Below, piece after piece: positions 44,004 through 52,202 of a DNA stretch of 52,202 bases. The stretch comes from Acidimicrobiia bacterium. Its GTDB lineage: Bacteria > Actinomycetota > Acidimicrobiia > IMCC26256 > JAMXLJ01. Below the pieces are notes generated by a model. That model searched no databases. It saw only the letters and a list, made by a program, of their open reading frames with translations, and had not been told where the DNA came from. Made by a program: the position numbers and the translations under genes. Every line of letters starts with the position of its first letter. Position 1 is the stretch's first letter. The stretch lies in NCBI GenBank assembly GCA_024281095.1, contig JAMXLJ010000062.1, positions 1 through 52,202 on the forward strand, written 5' to 3'.

Positions 44004-45176
44004 ATGCGCATCCTGCTCTTCACGGGCAAAGGCGGCGTCGGCAAGACCACCGTGGCGGCGGCCACCGCGCTCCTGGCCGCGCAGGCCGGCCTTCGCACGA
44101 TCGTCTGCTCCACGGATCCGGCGCATTCACTCGCCGACGCGCTCGACACGCCGCTCGGCGACACTCCCAGACCGGTCACGACGCGCCTCCACGGTCAGCA
44201 GCTCGACGCCCGGGGCCGCCTCGAGGAGGTGTGGGGCTCGGTGCGCGAGTACGTCGTGACCTTGCTCGACTGGGCCGGCGCCGACGCGGTCGAGGCCGAG
44301 GAGCTGTCCGTGATTCCCGGTCTCGACGAGGTGTTCGCGCTCGCCGACATCCGGCACTTCGCCGAATGCGGTGACTACGACGTCGTGGTCGTCGACTGTG
44401 CCCCCACAGCGGAGACGGTTCGGCTTCTGTCGCTTCCGGACGTGCTCGGCTGGTACATGGAGCGCGTGTTCCCCGCTCATCGCAGCCTGACGCGCGCGAT
44501 GCGTCCACTGCTCTCACGCGTCTCGAACGTGCCGGTTGCGGGCGACGACGTCTTCGGCGCCGTTCGCCGCTTCTACGACCGCCTCGACGGCGTGCGCGAC
44601 CTGTTGACCGACGGGGGCGTCACGAGTGCGCGCCTCGTCGTCAACGCGGAGCGAATCGTCGTAGCGGAGGCCCGGCGCACGTTCACGTACCTCTCGTTGT
44701 TCGGCTACCACGTCGACGCGGTGATCGCGAACCGGTTGCTTCCCGACGGGGTGCGCGACCCTTGGTTCGATCAGTGGAAGGAGCTGCAGGCGGAGCACCT
44801 GGCGTCGGTGCAGACCGCCTTCGCACCGGTGCCCGTGCTCACGGCGGAGCTCGCGGCACACGAGCTCGTCGGCCCTGCCGCGCTCGCATCGTTCGGCAAC
44901 TCGCTCTACCGCGATCGTGATCCGGTGGCGCGGCTGTTCGACGGCGAGCCGTTCCGTGTCGACGCGGTGGGCGGGTCGCTCGTGCTGTCGATGCACCTAC
45001 CCTTCGTCGAAAAGGGACACGTGGAGCTCGGTCGGTCCGACGGCGAGCTGCTGCTCGCGGTGGGCTCGTACCGGCGGGCGCTGGTCCTGCCGGACAGCCT
45101 GCGCCGGCGTGAGGTCGTCGGCGCGCGCATGAGCGGCGACCGGCTCGAGGTCGAGTTCGTGGCGGCCGGCGCGTGA
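44004..45176 (+). CDS. ArsA/GET3-family ATPase
   Basis: This 390-residue P-loop ATPase has FTGKGGVGKTT (Walker A with the signature lysine), CSTDPAHSL (switch I-like) and VVVDCAPTAETVRLLSLP (switch II). A helical domain and a C-terminal beta domain follow (LVLSMHLPFVEKGHVELG). The actinobacterial copies in the PimB' cluster are not known to pump arsenite; the role may be in membrane-protein or lipid-enzyme handling (inference). No arsenite-binding Cys pair is obvious. The stop overlaps the next GTG. Confidence 0.9.
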   Translation: MRILLFTGKGGVGKTTVAAATALLAAQAGLRTIVCSTDPAHSLADALDTPLGDTPRPVTTRLHGQQLDARGRLEEVWGSVREYVVTLLDWAGADAVEAEELSVIPGLDEVFALADIRHFAECGDYDVVVVDCAPTAETVRLLSLPDVLGWYMERVFPAHRSLTRAMRPLLSRVSNVPVAGDDVFGAVRRFYDRLDGVRDLLTDGGVTSARLVVNAERIVVAEARRTFTYLSLFGYHVDAVIANRLLPDGVRDPWFDQWKELQAEHLASVQTAFAPVPVLTAELAAHELVGPAALASFGNSLYRDRDPVARLFDGEPFRVDAVGGSLVLSMHLPFVEKGHVELGRSDGELLLAVGSYRRALVLPDSLRRREVVGARMSGDRLEVEFVAAGA

Positions 45177-45532
45177 GCGCGTTCCACCACGACGACGAAT
45201 GCGACGACGCCGACGGGGACCTCGGTATGACCGCCGCGGACGCGCTCGACGACGCGTTCCACCGCTACGAGGGTGAAGCGGGCCCCGCCGCAGCCGAGTG
45301 CGGCGGCTGTCCGTTCGGCCTCTTCCGCGGCATGTCCCGTGAGATGCAACCGGATGTGACGCTGCACCTGCTTGCGGCGGCGCGCGAGCTCTTGCTCGCA
45401 ATGGAGACCGTGGTGCGCGCCGCGGAACAAACCGTGCAACGCAACGCCGGCCCGCCGGCACCGGCCGCCGAGCCGGGGGGCGCGACCGCGTCGCCTCGGC
45501 CCGGGCGCGTCCGTCACATCGACATCGCGTGA
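45173..45532 (+). CDS. Small conserved-cluster protein with CGGCPFGLFR motif
   Basis: This 119-residue protein has an acidic His/Asp-rich N-terminus, a central CGGCPFGLFRGM (possible metal or disulfide site) and a helix (PDVTLHLLAAARELLLAMETVV), followed by a disordered Pro/Ala tail. It starts at a GTG overlapping the ArsA stop. It sits where I recall Rv2183c lies in the mycobacterial cluster. No function is recognised. Confidence 0.75.
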   Translation: MSAFHHDDECDDADGDLGMTAADALDDAFHRYEGEAGPAAAECGGCPFGLFRGMSREMQPDVTLHLLAAARELLLAMETVVRAAEQTVQRNAGPPAPAAEPGGATASPRPGRVRHIDIA

Positions 45533-45536
45533 CGTC

Positions 45537-46478
45537 ATGAGCACGACGATCGGTATGGACATCGGCGGCACGAACGTGCGGGGCGCGATCGTGGCCGAGG
45601 ACGGCACCGTCGTGCGCGAAGAGCATCGCCACACGCCACGAGGTTTCGCCGCGTTGTCGGACACCATTCTGGACGTCGTCGCCGACCTGCGCAGCGGACC
45701 GCCCGAAGTCATCGCCGTCGGCATCGGCATCGCGGCGCTCGTCGACTTCGACGGTCGGGTGCACTTCGCACCGAACCTTCCGGGGCTCGTCAACGTCCCG
45801 CTTCGCGATCAACTCAACGAGGCGCTGGACCTACCGGTCGTCATCGACAACGACGCCAACGTGGCCGCCTGGGGCGAGGCGGTGTACGGCGCCGCGGCCG
45901 GCGTGCGCGACGCGCTGCTCATCACGCTGGGCACCGGCATCGGCGGCGGGATCATCGCCGGAGGCGCCCTCTACCGCGGTGGCCACGGCTTCGCGGCCGA
46001 GATCGGGCATTTCACCGTCGAGCCCGACGGGCCGTTGTGCGCGTGCGGCGAACGCGGTCACTGGGAGGCGATCGCGTCCGGCACCGCGCTCGGTCGCATG
46101 GCGCGGGAGGCCGCGGCCGCAGGCGCGGCGCCGAGCATCCTCGCGGCCGCCGGCGGACACGTCGACGCGATCACCGGCTATCACGTCACGGGCGCGGTCC
46201 TGGCGGGCGAGCCGGACGCGCAGCAGCTGCTCGACCGGTACGCGGTCAACGTCGCAATCGGGCTCGCCGGGCTCGCGAACATCCTCGATCCGACGCGCAT
46301 CGTCGTGTCGGGTGGGCTCATCGATCTCGGTGAGCGGCTGCTCGACCCGGTGCGGCACGCGTTCGCCGGCCGCATCGAAGGCGCCGCCCTCCGACCGGCG
46401 CCCGACATCGTCGCCGCGACGCTCGGTGACCGGGCCGGCATGATCGGCGCCGCCGCCCTCGCCCGCGCCGAACGATGA
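45537..46478 (+). CDS. ROK family glucokinase
   Basis: This 313-residue sugar kinase has the ATP phosphate loop GMDIGGTNVRGA, the catalytic Asp in VIDNDANVAAWGEA and the ROK segment GTGIGGGIIAGG. The zinc site reads CACGERGHWEA: the usual Cys-x-Cys-Gly-x-x-Gly-Cys has His at the third position. Glucokinase activity is the normal role; GlkA-type genes sit in the same cluster in other actinobacteria (recalled). The ATG at 45537 follows the preceding stop by four bases and its stop overlaps the LLM gene as ATGA. Confidence 0.88.
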   Translation: MSTTIGMDIGGTNVRGAIVAEDGTVVREEHRHTPRGFAALSDTILDVVADLRSGPPEVIAVGIGIAALVDFDGRVHFAPNLPGLVNVPLRDQLNEALDLPVVIDNDANVAAWGEAVYGAAAGVRDALLITLGTGIGGGIIAGGALYRGGHGFAAEIGHFTVEPDGPLCACGERGHWEAIASGTALGRMAREAAAAGAAPSILAAAGGHVDAITGYHVTGAVLAGEPDAQQLLDRYAVNVAIGLAGLANILDPTRIVVSGGLIDLGERLLDPVRHAFAGRIEGAALRPAPDIVAATLGDRAGMIGAAALARAER

Positions 46479-47293
46479 GGCTGGGCCTCACCCTGCCGCA
46501 GTTCCGCGCCGATCCCGAGCCGCTGCTCGCGGTGGCCCGGCGCGCCGACGATGCGGGACTCGACGGCGTCTTCGGATTCGATCACCTGTTCCGCGTCGCG
46601 CGCGACGGGCACCGGCGCCCCGCACTCGAGTGCATGAGTGTGCTCGGCGCGGTCGCGGCGACGACACGGCGGGTCGCCGTCGGCACGTTGGTGGTTCGGG
46701 CGACGCTGCGACCGCCGGCGACAACGATGCACGCGTTGCGATCGGTGCACCGCGTCGCGCCTGGTCGCCTCATCGCCGGCATCGGTGCCGGCGACTCGCA
46801 CAGCCGGACGGAGAACGAGTCGTTCGGCCTCGGCTTCGGAAGCTTCGAGACACGCGTCGGCGCGCTGCGACTCACGGTCGAAGCAACGCGCGGTCACGGC
46901 TTTCCGGTCTGGGTCGGTGGCGCGGCCGTGAACGTCGGCCACGTCGCGGCCGAGTCGGACGGTTGGAACCGCTGGGGTGTCGCTCCGGACGTGTTCGCGG
47001 CCGAAGTCGAATCGGTGCGCGAGATGTGCGCGGCTGTCGGCCGCGACGTCTCGCAGTTCGACTTCACGTGGGGCGGCCTCGCCGTGCTCGGGGCTGACGA
47101 CCGTGACGCGCAGGCAAAGGCCCGCCGGCTGGAGCCGGGTCCGAACACGTTGGTGGGTGGCCCCGAACGGGTCGCGGACGCGCTGCGTCAGTTCGCGGCG
47201 GCCGGAGCATCGTGGGTCATCGTCGGGCCGGTCGACGCGGCAGATCCCGACAACGCATCCCTTCTCGCGGAAGCTGTCGCGCCGCTTCTCTAG
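46475..47293 (+). CDS. LLM class F420-dependent oxidoreductase
   Basis: This 272-residue protein has the luciferase-like barrel: RLGLTLPQFRADPEPLLAVARR at the start, GVFGFDHLF, the VGTLVVRATLRPPAT strand-turn and the glycine-rich IAGIGAGDSHSR. These proteins use F420H2 or FMN. The ATG overlaps the ROK stop. Its TAG shares the CTAG at 47290-47293 with the opposing decarboxylase gene, so the two stops overlap. Confidence 0.85.
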   Translation: MRLGLTLPQFRADPEPLLAVARRADDAGLDGVFGFDHLFRVARDGHRRPALECMSVLGAVAATTRRVAVGTLVVRATLRPPATTMHALRSVHRVAPGRLIAGIGAGDSHSRTENESFGLGFGSFETRVGALRLTVEATRGHGFPVWVGGAAVNVGHVAAESDGWNRWGVAPDVFAAEVESVREMCAAVGRDVSQFDFTWGGLAVLGADDRDAQAKARRLEPGPNTLVGGPERVADALRQFAAAGASWVIVGPVDAADPDNASLLAEAVAPLL

Positions 47294-48678
47294 TGGTGGA
47301 AGCTCGCGTCGACCTTCGCTCGAGGCGCCGCTTGCTGCTCGAGCTCCGCGACCGCGTCACGGAGATGGCGCAGAAGGAGCTCACCGAGATCGCGGCTGAA
47401 CCCGTTGCGCACCACGATGCGCAGCACGTGGAGATCTTCCAACTCCGGCGGAAAGTGGTAGGCCGGCACCAGCCAGCCGTGCTCACGCAGCGTTCGTGAC
47501 ACGTCGTAGACGGTGTAGTTCGTCACGCCGTCGCGCAGCTTGAACGCGAACACCGGGATGTGCTCGGCCCGGCTCAGGAGCTCGAACGGCGCCAACGCGT
47601 CGACGCCGTCGGCGACGAAGCGCGCAACGTCACGAGTGACCCGCTGCACCCGCTCGTACCCCTCGTGGCCGAGGCGCAGGAAGTTGAAGTACTGGGCCAC
47701 TACCGGAGCGCCGGGCCGGGAGAAGTTCAACGAGAACGTCGAGTCGGATCCGCCGAGATAGTCGACCGAGAACACGAGGTCGCGTGGCAGCGAATCCTCG
47801 TCACGCCACAACGCCCACCCGACACCCGGCGGGACATGCCCGTACTTGTGACCCGACGCGTTGATCGACGCGACGCGCGGGAGGCGGAAGTCCCACTCGA
47901 GGCCCGGCTCCAGGAACGGCGCGACGAATCCCCCCGAGGCCGCGTCGACGTGGATCGGTACGTCGGGACCGCCGCTCGCGGCGAGGCCGTCGAGCGCGGT
48001 CGCGATGTCGCCCACCGGTTCGTAGCTGCCGTCGAAGGTCGAGCCGAGGATCGCGACGACGCCGATCGTCCGTTCGTCGCACTGGGCAAGCGCAGGCTGC
48101 GCCGTCAGATGGTGGCGCCGGGGCTCCACCGGCACGAGACGGGGCTCGACGTCGAAGTACCGGCAGAACTTCTCCCAGCACACCTGCACATTGGCGCCCA
48201 TGACGAGATTGGGCCTGTCCGTGGGCAGTCCGGCTGCCTCGCGGCGGGCGCGCCAGCGGTGCTTCAACGCGAGGCCGCCCAGCATCGCGGCCTCGCTCGA
48301 CCCGGTGGTCGAGGTGCCGACCGCGTTGCCGTCGTCTTCCGGCGCGTTCCACAGCCGGGCGAGGATGTTGATGCACCGCCGCTCGATCTCCGCAGTCTGC
48401 GGGTACTCGTCGCGGTCGACGATGTTCTTGTCGAGGGTGTCGGCGATCAGGGCCCTCTGGTCCGGCTCCATCCACGTCGTGACGAACGTCGCGAGGTTGA
48501 GGCGTGCGTTGCCGTCGAGCATGAGCTCGTCCCGCACGATCTGGGCCGCGACACCCGGTGGCAGCTCGCCGTGGGGGAGCTCGTAGCGGCAGATTTCGAG
48601 GTCACCGATGCCGTAGACGGGGTTGACGGAGAGCTCCGCGGCACGCTCTTCGGGTGAAACTCGCCTTCTCAGCGGCAT
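47290..48678 (-). CDS. gadB: PLP-dependent glutamate decarboxylase family enzyme
   Basis: This 462-residue group II decarboxylase has the PLP lysine in INASGHKYGHVPPG, the His of DAASGGF and the GTSTTGSSEAAMLGGLA segment that holds the phosphate. It matches GadB along its length, ending in a short His-containing tail (DASFHH) that could act in pH response. Glutamate to GABA is the likely reaction; the substrate is an inference. The ATG at 48678 follows the upstream decarboxylase stop by two bases, so the pair is one operon. Its stop overlaps the LLM gene stop. Confidence 0.9.
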   Translation of the reverse strand: MPLRRRVSPEERAAELSVNPVYGIGDLEICRYELPHGELPPGVAAQIVRDELMLDGNARLNLATFVTTWMEPDQRALIADTLDKNIVDRDEYPQTAEIERRCINILARLWNAPEDDGNAVGTSTTGSSEAAMLGGLALKHRWRARREAAGLPTDRPNLVMGANVQVCWEKFCRYFDVEPRLVPVEPRRHHLTAQPALAQCDERTIGVVAILGSTFDGSYEPVGDIATALDGLAASGGPDVPIHVDAASGGFVAPFLEPGLEWDFRLPRVASINASGHKYGHVPPGVGWALWRDEDSLPRDLVFSVDYLGGSDSTFSLNFSRPGAPVVAQYFNFLRLGHEGYERVQRVTRDVARFVADGVDALAPFELLSRAEHIPVFAFKLRDGVTNYTVYDVSRTLREHGWLVPAYHFPPELEDLHVLRIVVRNGFSRDLGELLLRHLRDAVAELEQQAAPRAKVDASFHH

Positions 48679-48680
48679 GG

Positions 48681-49934
48681 CTACTCCAAGGTCGCGTAGT
48701 CGGTGTCGCGTCTGTTCGTTCGTGTGCCGCCGGCTCCGGCCGCGAGCGTCCGGAGGTCGTCGACGAGTCGCTCGATCATCGGGGCGTTGCCCGCGCTCAC
48801 TGTTGCGTGGAGGCTCTCGGGCCCGGTCTGCCGGTCGAAGAACCAGCCCTTCGACGCGAGCGCGTCGCCGAGCACGAACACGTCCAGCGAACCGGGGTCG
48901 GCCGCGCCGAAGCACACGATGTGAGCGTCGGGCTCGCCGACGAGCGCAAGTTGGGGGATCGACCGGATGCCGTCGAGAAGCCTCGCCGTCGCGTCGAGCG
49001 TGACTCGCGTCAGCCGCAGGTACCCCTCTTCGCCGAGGTAGTGCAGCACCGCCCATGCTGCCGCGATGGGGCCGGCGGGGCGGGTGCCCAACAGGTTCGG
49101 CGACGCATACAGCCCGCCGAGCCAGTCGTCGAACACGAAGGTCTGATAGCGCCGCAGGTCCCTCGTGCGGTGCACGATCACCGACGCGCCCTTGGGGGAG
49201 TACCCGAGCTTGTGCACGTCGGCCGAGATCGACGTGACGCCATCGACGCGGAAGTCCCACGGCGCGACGTCGACGCCGAGGCGCTGCGCGAACGGCAGCA
49301 CGAAACCACCCATGCACGCGTCGACGTGACAGTTCGCGCCTACAGATTGCGCGATCGCCGCGATCTCGGGAACCGGGTCGACGACACCTTGCGGATACTG
49401 CGGAGCGGAGGCGACGACCAGCACGGTGCGGTCGTTGACCGACGCCTCGATCGCGTCGACGTCAGCTCGCCAGTCGTCGCGCACGGGCACGACGCGCGCC
49501 GCGACGCCGAAGTCGTGTGCGGCCTTGTGGAACGCCGCGTGCGCGCTGCGGGCCAGCACCATCTCGGGCTCGGTGACGCCGCGTTCGATCCGGGCGCGCT
49601 CCTTGGCGGCCTTCACCGCGACGAGGATGCTCTCGGTGCCGCCCGACGTCATGAAGCCCGCGGTTGCGTCGTCGCCGTGCAGGAGATCGGCGACGATGCC
49701 GACCACGTCCGCCTGCATTCGCGCCAGGCTCGGAAACGCGTTGGTGTTGAGCGCGTTCTCGCTGAGGTACAGGTCGTGCGCGGCTCGCGCGACATCGCGT
49801 ACGTCCTCCCCGCCGTCGAACACCAGACTGAAGCAGCGGCCCGACCGCCAGTCGACGTCGGCGCCGCGCATCGACTCGAGCGCCGCGAGGACCTCGTCCC
49901 TCGCGAGGCCGGTGCTCGGTAGCCGGTTGCTCAC
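48681..49934 (-). CDS. PLP-dependent decarboxylase/S1P-lyase-like protein
   Basis: This 417-residue enzyme has the PLP lysine in SADVHKLGYSPKGA, the FMTSGGTESI phosphate segment and the ARSAHAAFHKAAHDFG and CHVDACMGGF segments of the sphingosine-1-phosphate lyase/group II decarboxylase type. The substrate is unknown; a long-chain base phosphate or an amino acid are both possible. The GTG at 49934 overlaps the thioesterase stop as GTGA. It stands directly before a second, distinct PLP decarboxylase (GadB-like). Confidence 0.85.
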   Translation of the reverse strand: MSNRLPSTGLARDEVLAALESMRGADVDWRSGRCFSLVFDGGEDVRDVARAAHDLYLSENALNTNAFPSLARMQADVVGIVADLLHGDDATAGFMTSGGTESILVAVKAAKERARIERGVTEPEMVLARSAHAAFHKAAHDFGVAARVVPVRDDWRADVDAIEASVNDRTVLVVASAPQYPQGVVDPVPEIAAIAQSVGANCHVDACMGGFVLPFAQRLGVDVAPWDFRVDGVTSISADVHKLGYSPKGASVIVHRTRDLRRYQTFVFDDWLGGLYASPNLLGTRPAGPIAAAWAVLHYLGEEGYLRLTRVTLDATARLLDGIRSIPQLALVGEPDAHIVCFGAADPGSLDVFVLGDALASKGWFFDRQTGPESLHATVSAGNAPMIERLVDDLRTLAAGAGGTRTNRRDTDYATLE

Positions 49935-50605
49935 GGACCGTCGGGCGCGCCGATGCGGTCGCCGAAGTATTCGCGGCGGCGCTCGGGCGTCGGCTGCACG
50001 AAGAGGCCCTCGCACTCCGCCGTCACCTTGCCGTCGACGGCAAGCGTCGCCTTCGTGGTGATGCGGCGGCCCTCGACATGCGTGACCGCGGCCTCGAGCT
50101 GCACCTCCCGCCGCAGCGGCGTGGGGCGCCGGTACCGCACCGTGAGCCGGCCCGTCATCCCCGGGTGACCCGCGGCAATGTTGGCGATGCCCAGCACCTC
50201 GTCGAACGCCAGCGCGATCCAACCGCCGTGCACGAAGCCGGGCGGCCCTTCGCACGCGGTCGGGAAGATGCCGTGGGCGTGCACGGCGCCGTCGCGCGCC
50301 TCCCACTTCAGCGGAGGCGCGATGGGGCTCGCCGCGCCGACCACAGGGCTGCGGGGCAGGTAGTCGTAGTGACCCGTGTCGGCCGCGACCTCGGACGGTG
50401 TTGCCCGGCCGTCGCGCGCCGCGGCCCGGAGGTCGTCGACGATGCGCGCGATGCCGGCCGCCGCGGCGTCGAGCACGGTGCCGTCGACGTCGTGCGCGGC
50501 GAGCACGGTGTCGACGAGATCACGTGCCGCGGCCGCGAGCCGGAGCCGTTCCGAGGTCGCGAACGACTCCGCCTTCGGGTAGTCGTACTTGTCGGCGAAC
50601 GCCAA
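49931..50605 (-). CDS. Hot-dog thioesterase (PaaI/4HBT type)
   Basis: This 224-residue protein has an N-terminal helical extension of about 95 residues and a hot-dog domain with GPPGFVHGGWIALAFDEVLG, the HGG turn of PaaI-type thioesterases. It should hydrolyse an acyl-CoA. The start is a TTG at 50605, three bases after the enoyl-CoA hydratase stop. The stop overlaps the next gene, so it is in the same operon as the two decarboxylases and the hydratase. Confidence 0.85.
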   Translation of the reverse strand: MAFADKYDYPKAESFATSERLRLAAAARDLVDTVLAAHDVDGTVLDAAAAGIARIVDDLRAAARDGRATPSEVAADTGHYDYLPRSPVVGAASPIAPPLKWEARDGAVHAHGIFPTACEGPPGFVHGGWIALAFDEVLGIANIAAGHPGMTGRLTVRYRRPTPLRREVQLEAAVTHVEGRRITTKATLAVDGKVTAECEGLFVQPTPERRREYFGDRIGAPDGP

Positions 50606-50608
50606 GGC

Positions 50609-51421
50609 TCAGCGGCCCTTGAAGACGGGAGGACGCTTCTCGGCGAACGCACGCGGCCCTTCCTTCGCGTCGTCGCTGGCGAAGACCTCCCATCCGATCT
50701 TGTCCTGGATCTGCATCGCCTCGGCGTCGGACAAGCCCTCCGTCTCGCGCCACGCGCGCAGGATGCCCTTCGTCGACAGCGGCCCGCACTGCGCGACCTG
50801 TTCCGCGACCGCGCGCGCGGCGGCGAGCGCCTGACCGTCGGGCACGATCCGGCCGATGAGCCCGATCTGCTTCGCCTCGAGCGCGCTCACGGGCCGCGCG
50901 CTCAGCAGGATGTCCATCGCGATCGTGTAGGGGATCTGGCGGGGCAGCCGGATCGCCGAGCCCCCGAGCGGGAACAAGCCCCGCTTGGCCTCCCACACGC
51001 CGAAGGTCGCGTTCTCGCCGGCAATGCGAATGTCGGTGCCCTGCAGCATCTCGGTGCCGCCGGCGACCGCGTAGCCCTCGACCGCGGCGATCAACGGCTT
51101 GCTCACCCGGTAGTCGCGCAGTAGGCCCTTCCAATGGATGTTCTTCTCCTCGGCCATGCGGCGGCGCACCCGCTCGTCTTCCGACGGCGTACCGACCGCG
51201 ACGAGGTCCATGCCGGAGCTGAAGTGGCCGCCCGCTCCCGTGAGGATCGCCACCCGCACCTCGGGCTCCTCGTCGACATAGGTGAAGCCGTCGGCGAGCC
51301 CGACGAGCATGTCGGAGCTGAGCGCGTTGCGCTTCTCGGGGCGGTTCATGGTGAGGGTCACCACGTGACCGTCGCGCTCGACGATGCAGTGGCGGGTCGA
51401 GATCTCCTCGAGGACGGGCAT
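50609..51421 (-). CDS. Enoyl-CoA hydratase/isomerase family protein
   Basis: This 270-residue crotonase has both catalytic glutamate positions: VAGGTEMLQG and FGVWEAKRGLFPLGG. It also has the oxyanion-hole segment HFSSGMDL. It is thus a likely true hydratase, unlike the PaaG-type protein at 35560. The ATG at 51421 has GGAGG six bases upstream, which fixes the start. It heads a five-gene reverse run with the thioesterase and decarboxylases; the HAD gene lies 55 bases upstream. Confidence 0.9.
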   Translation of the reverse strand: MPVLEEISTRHCIVERDGHVVTLTMNRPEKRNALSSDMLVGLADGFTYVDEEPEVRVAILTGAGGHFSSGMDLVAVGTPSEDERVRRRMAEEKNIHWKGLLRDYRVSKPLIAAVEGYAVAGGTEMLQGTDIRIAGENATFGVWEAKRGLFPLGGSAIRLPRQIPYTIAMDILLSARPVSALEAKQIGLIGRIVPDGQALAAARAVAEQVAQCGPLSTKGILRAWRETEGLSDAEAMQIQDKIGWEVFASDDAKEGPRAFAEKRPPVFKGR

Positions 51422-51476
51422 CCATGGCCTCCAGCGGCAGCCGGCCCGAGCCGGCCGGGAACGGGTAGAACGGATT

Positions 51477-52199
51477 CTAGATTTGCGCGCCGCCGGCGCG
51501 AGCCGCCGCACCCACGAGGTCGACGAAGTCGGCGAGCGAACGGACCCGGGTCACGTCGAGGTGAGCGTGAAGCCCGAACGGGTCGACCAGCACGGGCCCG
51601 ACGCCCGCAGCACGCGCGCCGTCGACGTCTGCACCCGGTGTGTCGCCCACGTGCACCGCGAACTGCGCGTGGACACCGATTCGCGCGAGCGCGATCTCGA
51701 AGATGCGCGGGTCGGGCTTGGCCGCGCCGACCAGGTTCGAGTCGATGATCGCGTCCACCGGGACGCCCGGGCCCGGGCCGACCTGGCACACCTCCTGCTC
51801 CCGGAGGTTCGTCTCGCACGTGCCGTCGGAGTTGGAGACGATCGCGATGCGAACGTCGAGGTCCGCGAGCTTTGCGAGTGCGTCCTTCGCTCCGGGTACG
51901 TGACGGGTCCACAACCCGGCCACCGTGAACTCGCTCATCAGCGCGCGCACGACGTCGTCGAGGTCGTCGTCGCCCACCCCGCACGTACGCGCGTAGGCGC
52001 GGTTGTAGGTGGTCCAGATCTCCTCGTCGCCCTCGCGGAACTCGTCCAACGCGGCGATGCCGCGGTAGTGGGCCTCGTCGAACGCTTCGTCGTCGGGCAG
52101 CGTGATCCCGGCGCGCTGCAACACGGGCGCGATCCGCCGCGGTGAAGGAAGAAAGAAGACGCCGCCCACGTCGAGGAGCACGGCGTCGACACGATCCAT
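51477..52199 (-). CDS. HAD family hydrolase
   Basis: This 240-residue HAD phosphatase has the nucleophile segment VLLDVGGVFF (Asp then Gly where the second Asp is common), the Ser/Thr of IVSNSDG, the lysine of AAKPDP and the acid pair of VHVGDTPGAD. D-x-G variants of HAD motif I are known in active phosphatases. The substrate is unknown. The ATG at 52199 is near the window edge, so upstream context is missing. Confidence 0.85.
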   Translation of the reverse strand: MDRVDAVLLDVGGVFFLPSPRRIAPVLQRAGITLPDDEAFDEAHYRGIAALDEFREGDEEIWTTYNRAYARTCGVGDDDLDDVVRALMSEFTVAGLWTRHVPGAKDALAKLADLDVRIAIVSNSDGTCETNLREQEVCQVGPGPGVPVDAIIDSNLVGAAKPDPRIFEIALARIGVHAQFAVHVGDTPGADVDGARAAGVGPVLVDPFGLHAHLDVTRVRSLADFVDLVGAAARAGGAQI

Positions 52200-52202
52200 G
52201 AG

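Noticed and set aside
1-52202. CRISPR array, tRNA/rRNA genes, insertion sequences
   Set aside because: No regular repeat-spacer pattern, no T-arm or anticodon-arm pattern and no transposase were seen. The DUF222/HNH gene is the only mobile-like family, and it shows no flanking repeats.

Overview
The window reads as chromosomal DNA of a high-GC actinobacterium. Coding is dense, codons are strongly GC-ending, starts are often GTG or TTG, and genes commonly overlap by ATGA or GTGA. The content (an F420-type LLM oxidoreductase, a mycothiol/DinB-type protein, a LigD-type PE-POL protein, a PimB'-membrane-SRPBCC-ArsA-ROK kinase cluster and many acyl-CoA enzymes) fits Actinomycetota, perhaps Acidimicrobiia; the class is an inference. 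I saw no rRNA, tRNA, CRISPR array, transposase or phage genes. About 52 protein genes are supported.

Layout. 1-13.4 kb is a mixed accessory and housekeeping stretch: AlaX-type tRNA editing protein, methyltransferase, DUF222/HNH endonuclease, lipoprotein, APH(3')-like kinase, SRPBCC and GYD proteins, the LigD-like protein, two GNATs, a DinB/MDMPI protein, a GT2 glycosyltransferase, and two paralogous small unknown proteins about 1.5 kb apart. 13.5-21.3 kb holds aconitase behind an 11-codon upstream ORF, then nucleotidyltransferase, BON, phosphoesterase, Nudix, an exported dimethylformamidase-like protein and a histidine phosphatase. 21.3-38.7 kb is a lipid or steroid-type acyl-CoA catabolic region: acyl-CoA dehydrogenase, AMP-forming ligase, TetR, two thiolase-fold Ltp proteins (one beside a DUF35 partner), SDR, MaoC-type hydratase, a fused double CaiB CoA-transferase, amidohydrolase, MerR, a PaaG-like crotonase and an ADP-forming acyl-CoA ligase. 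38.8-47.3 kb holds a ferredoxin reductase-like flavoprotein, an MFS permease and the PimB'-to-glucokinase cluster. 47.3-52.2 kb is a reverse-strand run of two PLP decarboxylases, a thioesterase, an enoyl-CoA hydratase and a HAD hydrolase.

The strongest non-gene signal is a 14-bp palindrome, TGAC-N6-GTCA, found five times by eye. All five copies lie in or at the promoter regions of the catabolic genes (22593, 27077, 31388, 31473, 38660). This suggests an undescribed local regulon that joins separate transcription units. A second theme is palindromic DNA carried in frame inside enzymes: a perfect 16-bp inverted repeat in the linker of the double CaiB protein, and a 12-bp inverted repeat in a peptide insertion of the ADP-forming ligase. 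Both look like small palindromic elements tolerated at domain boundaries.
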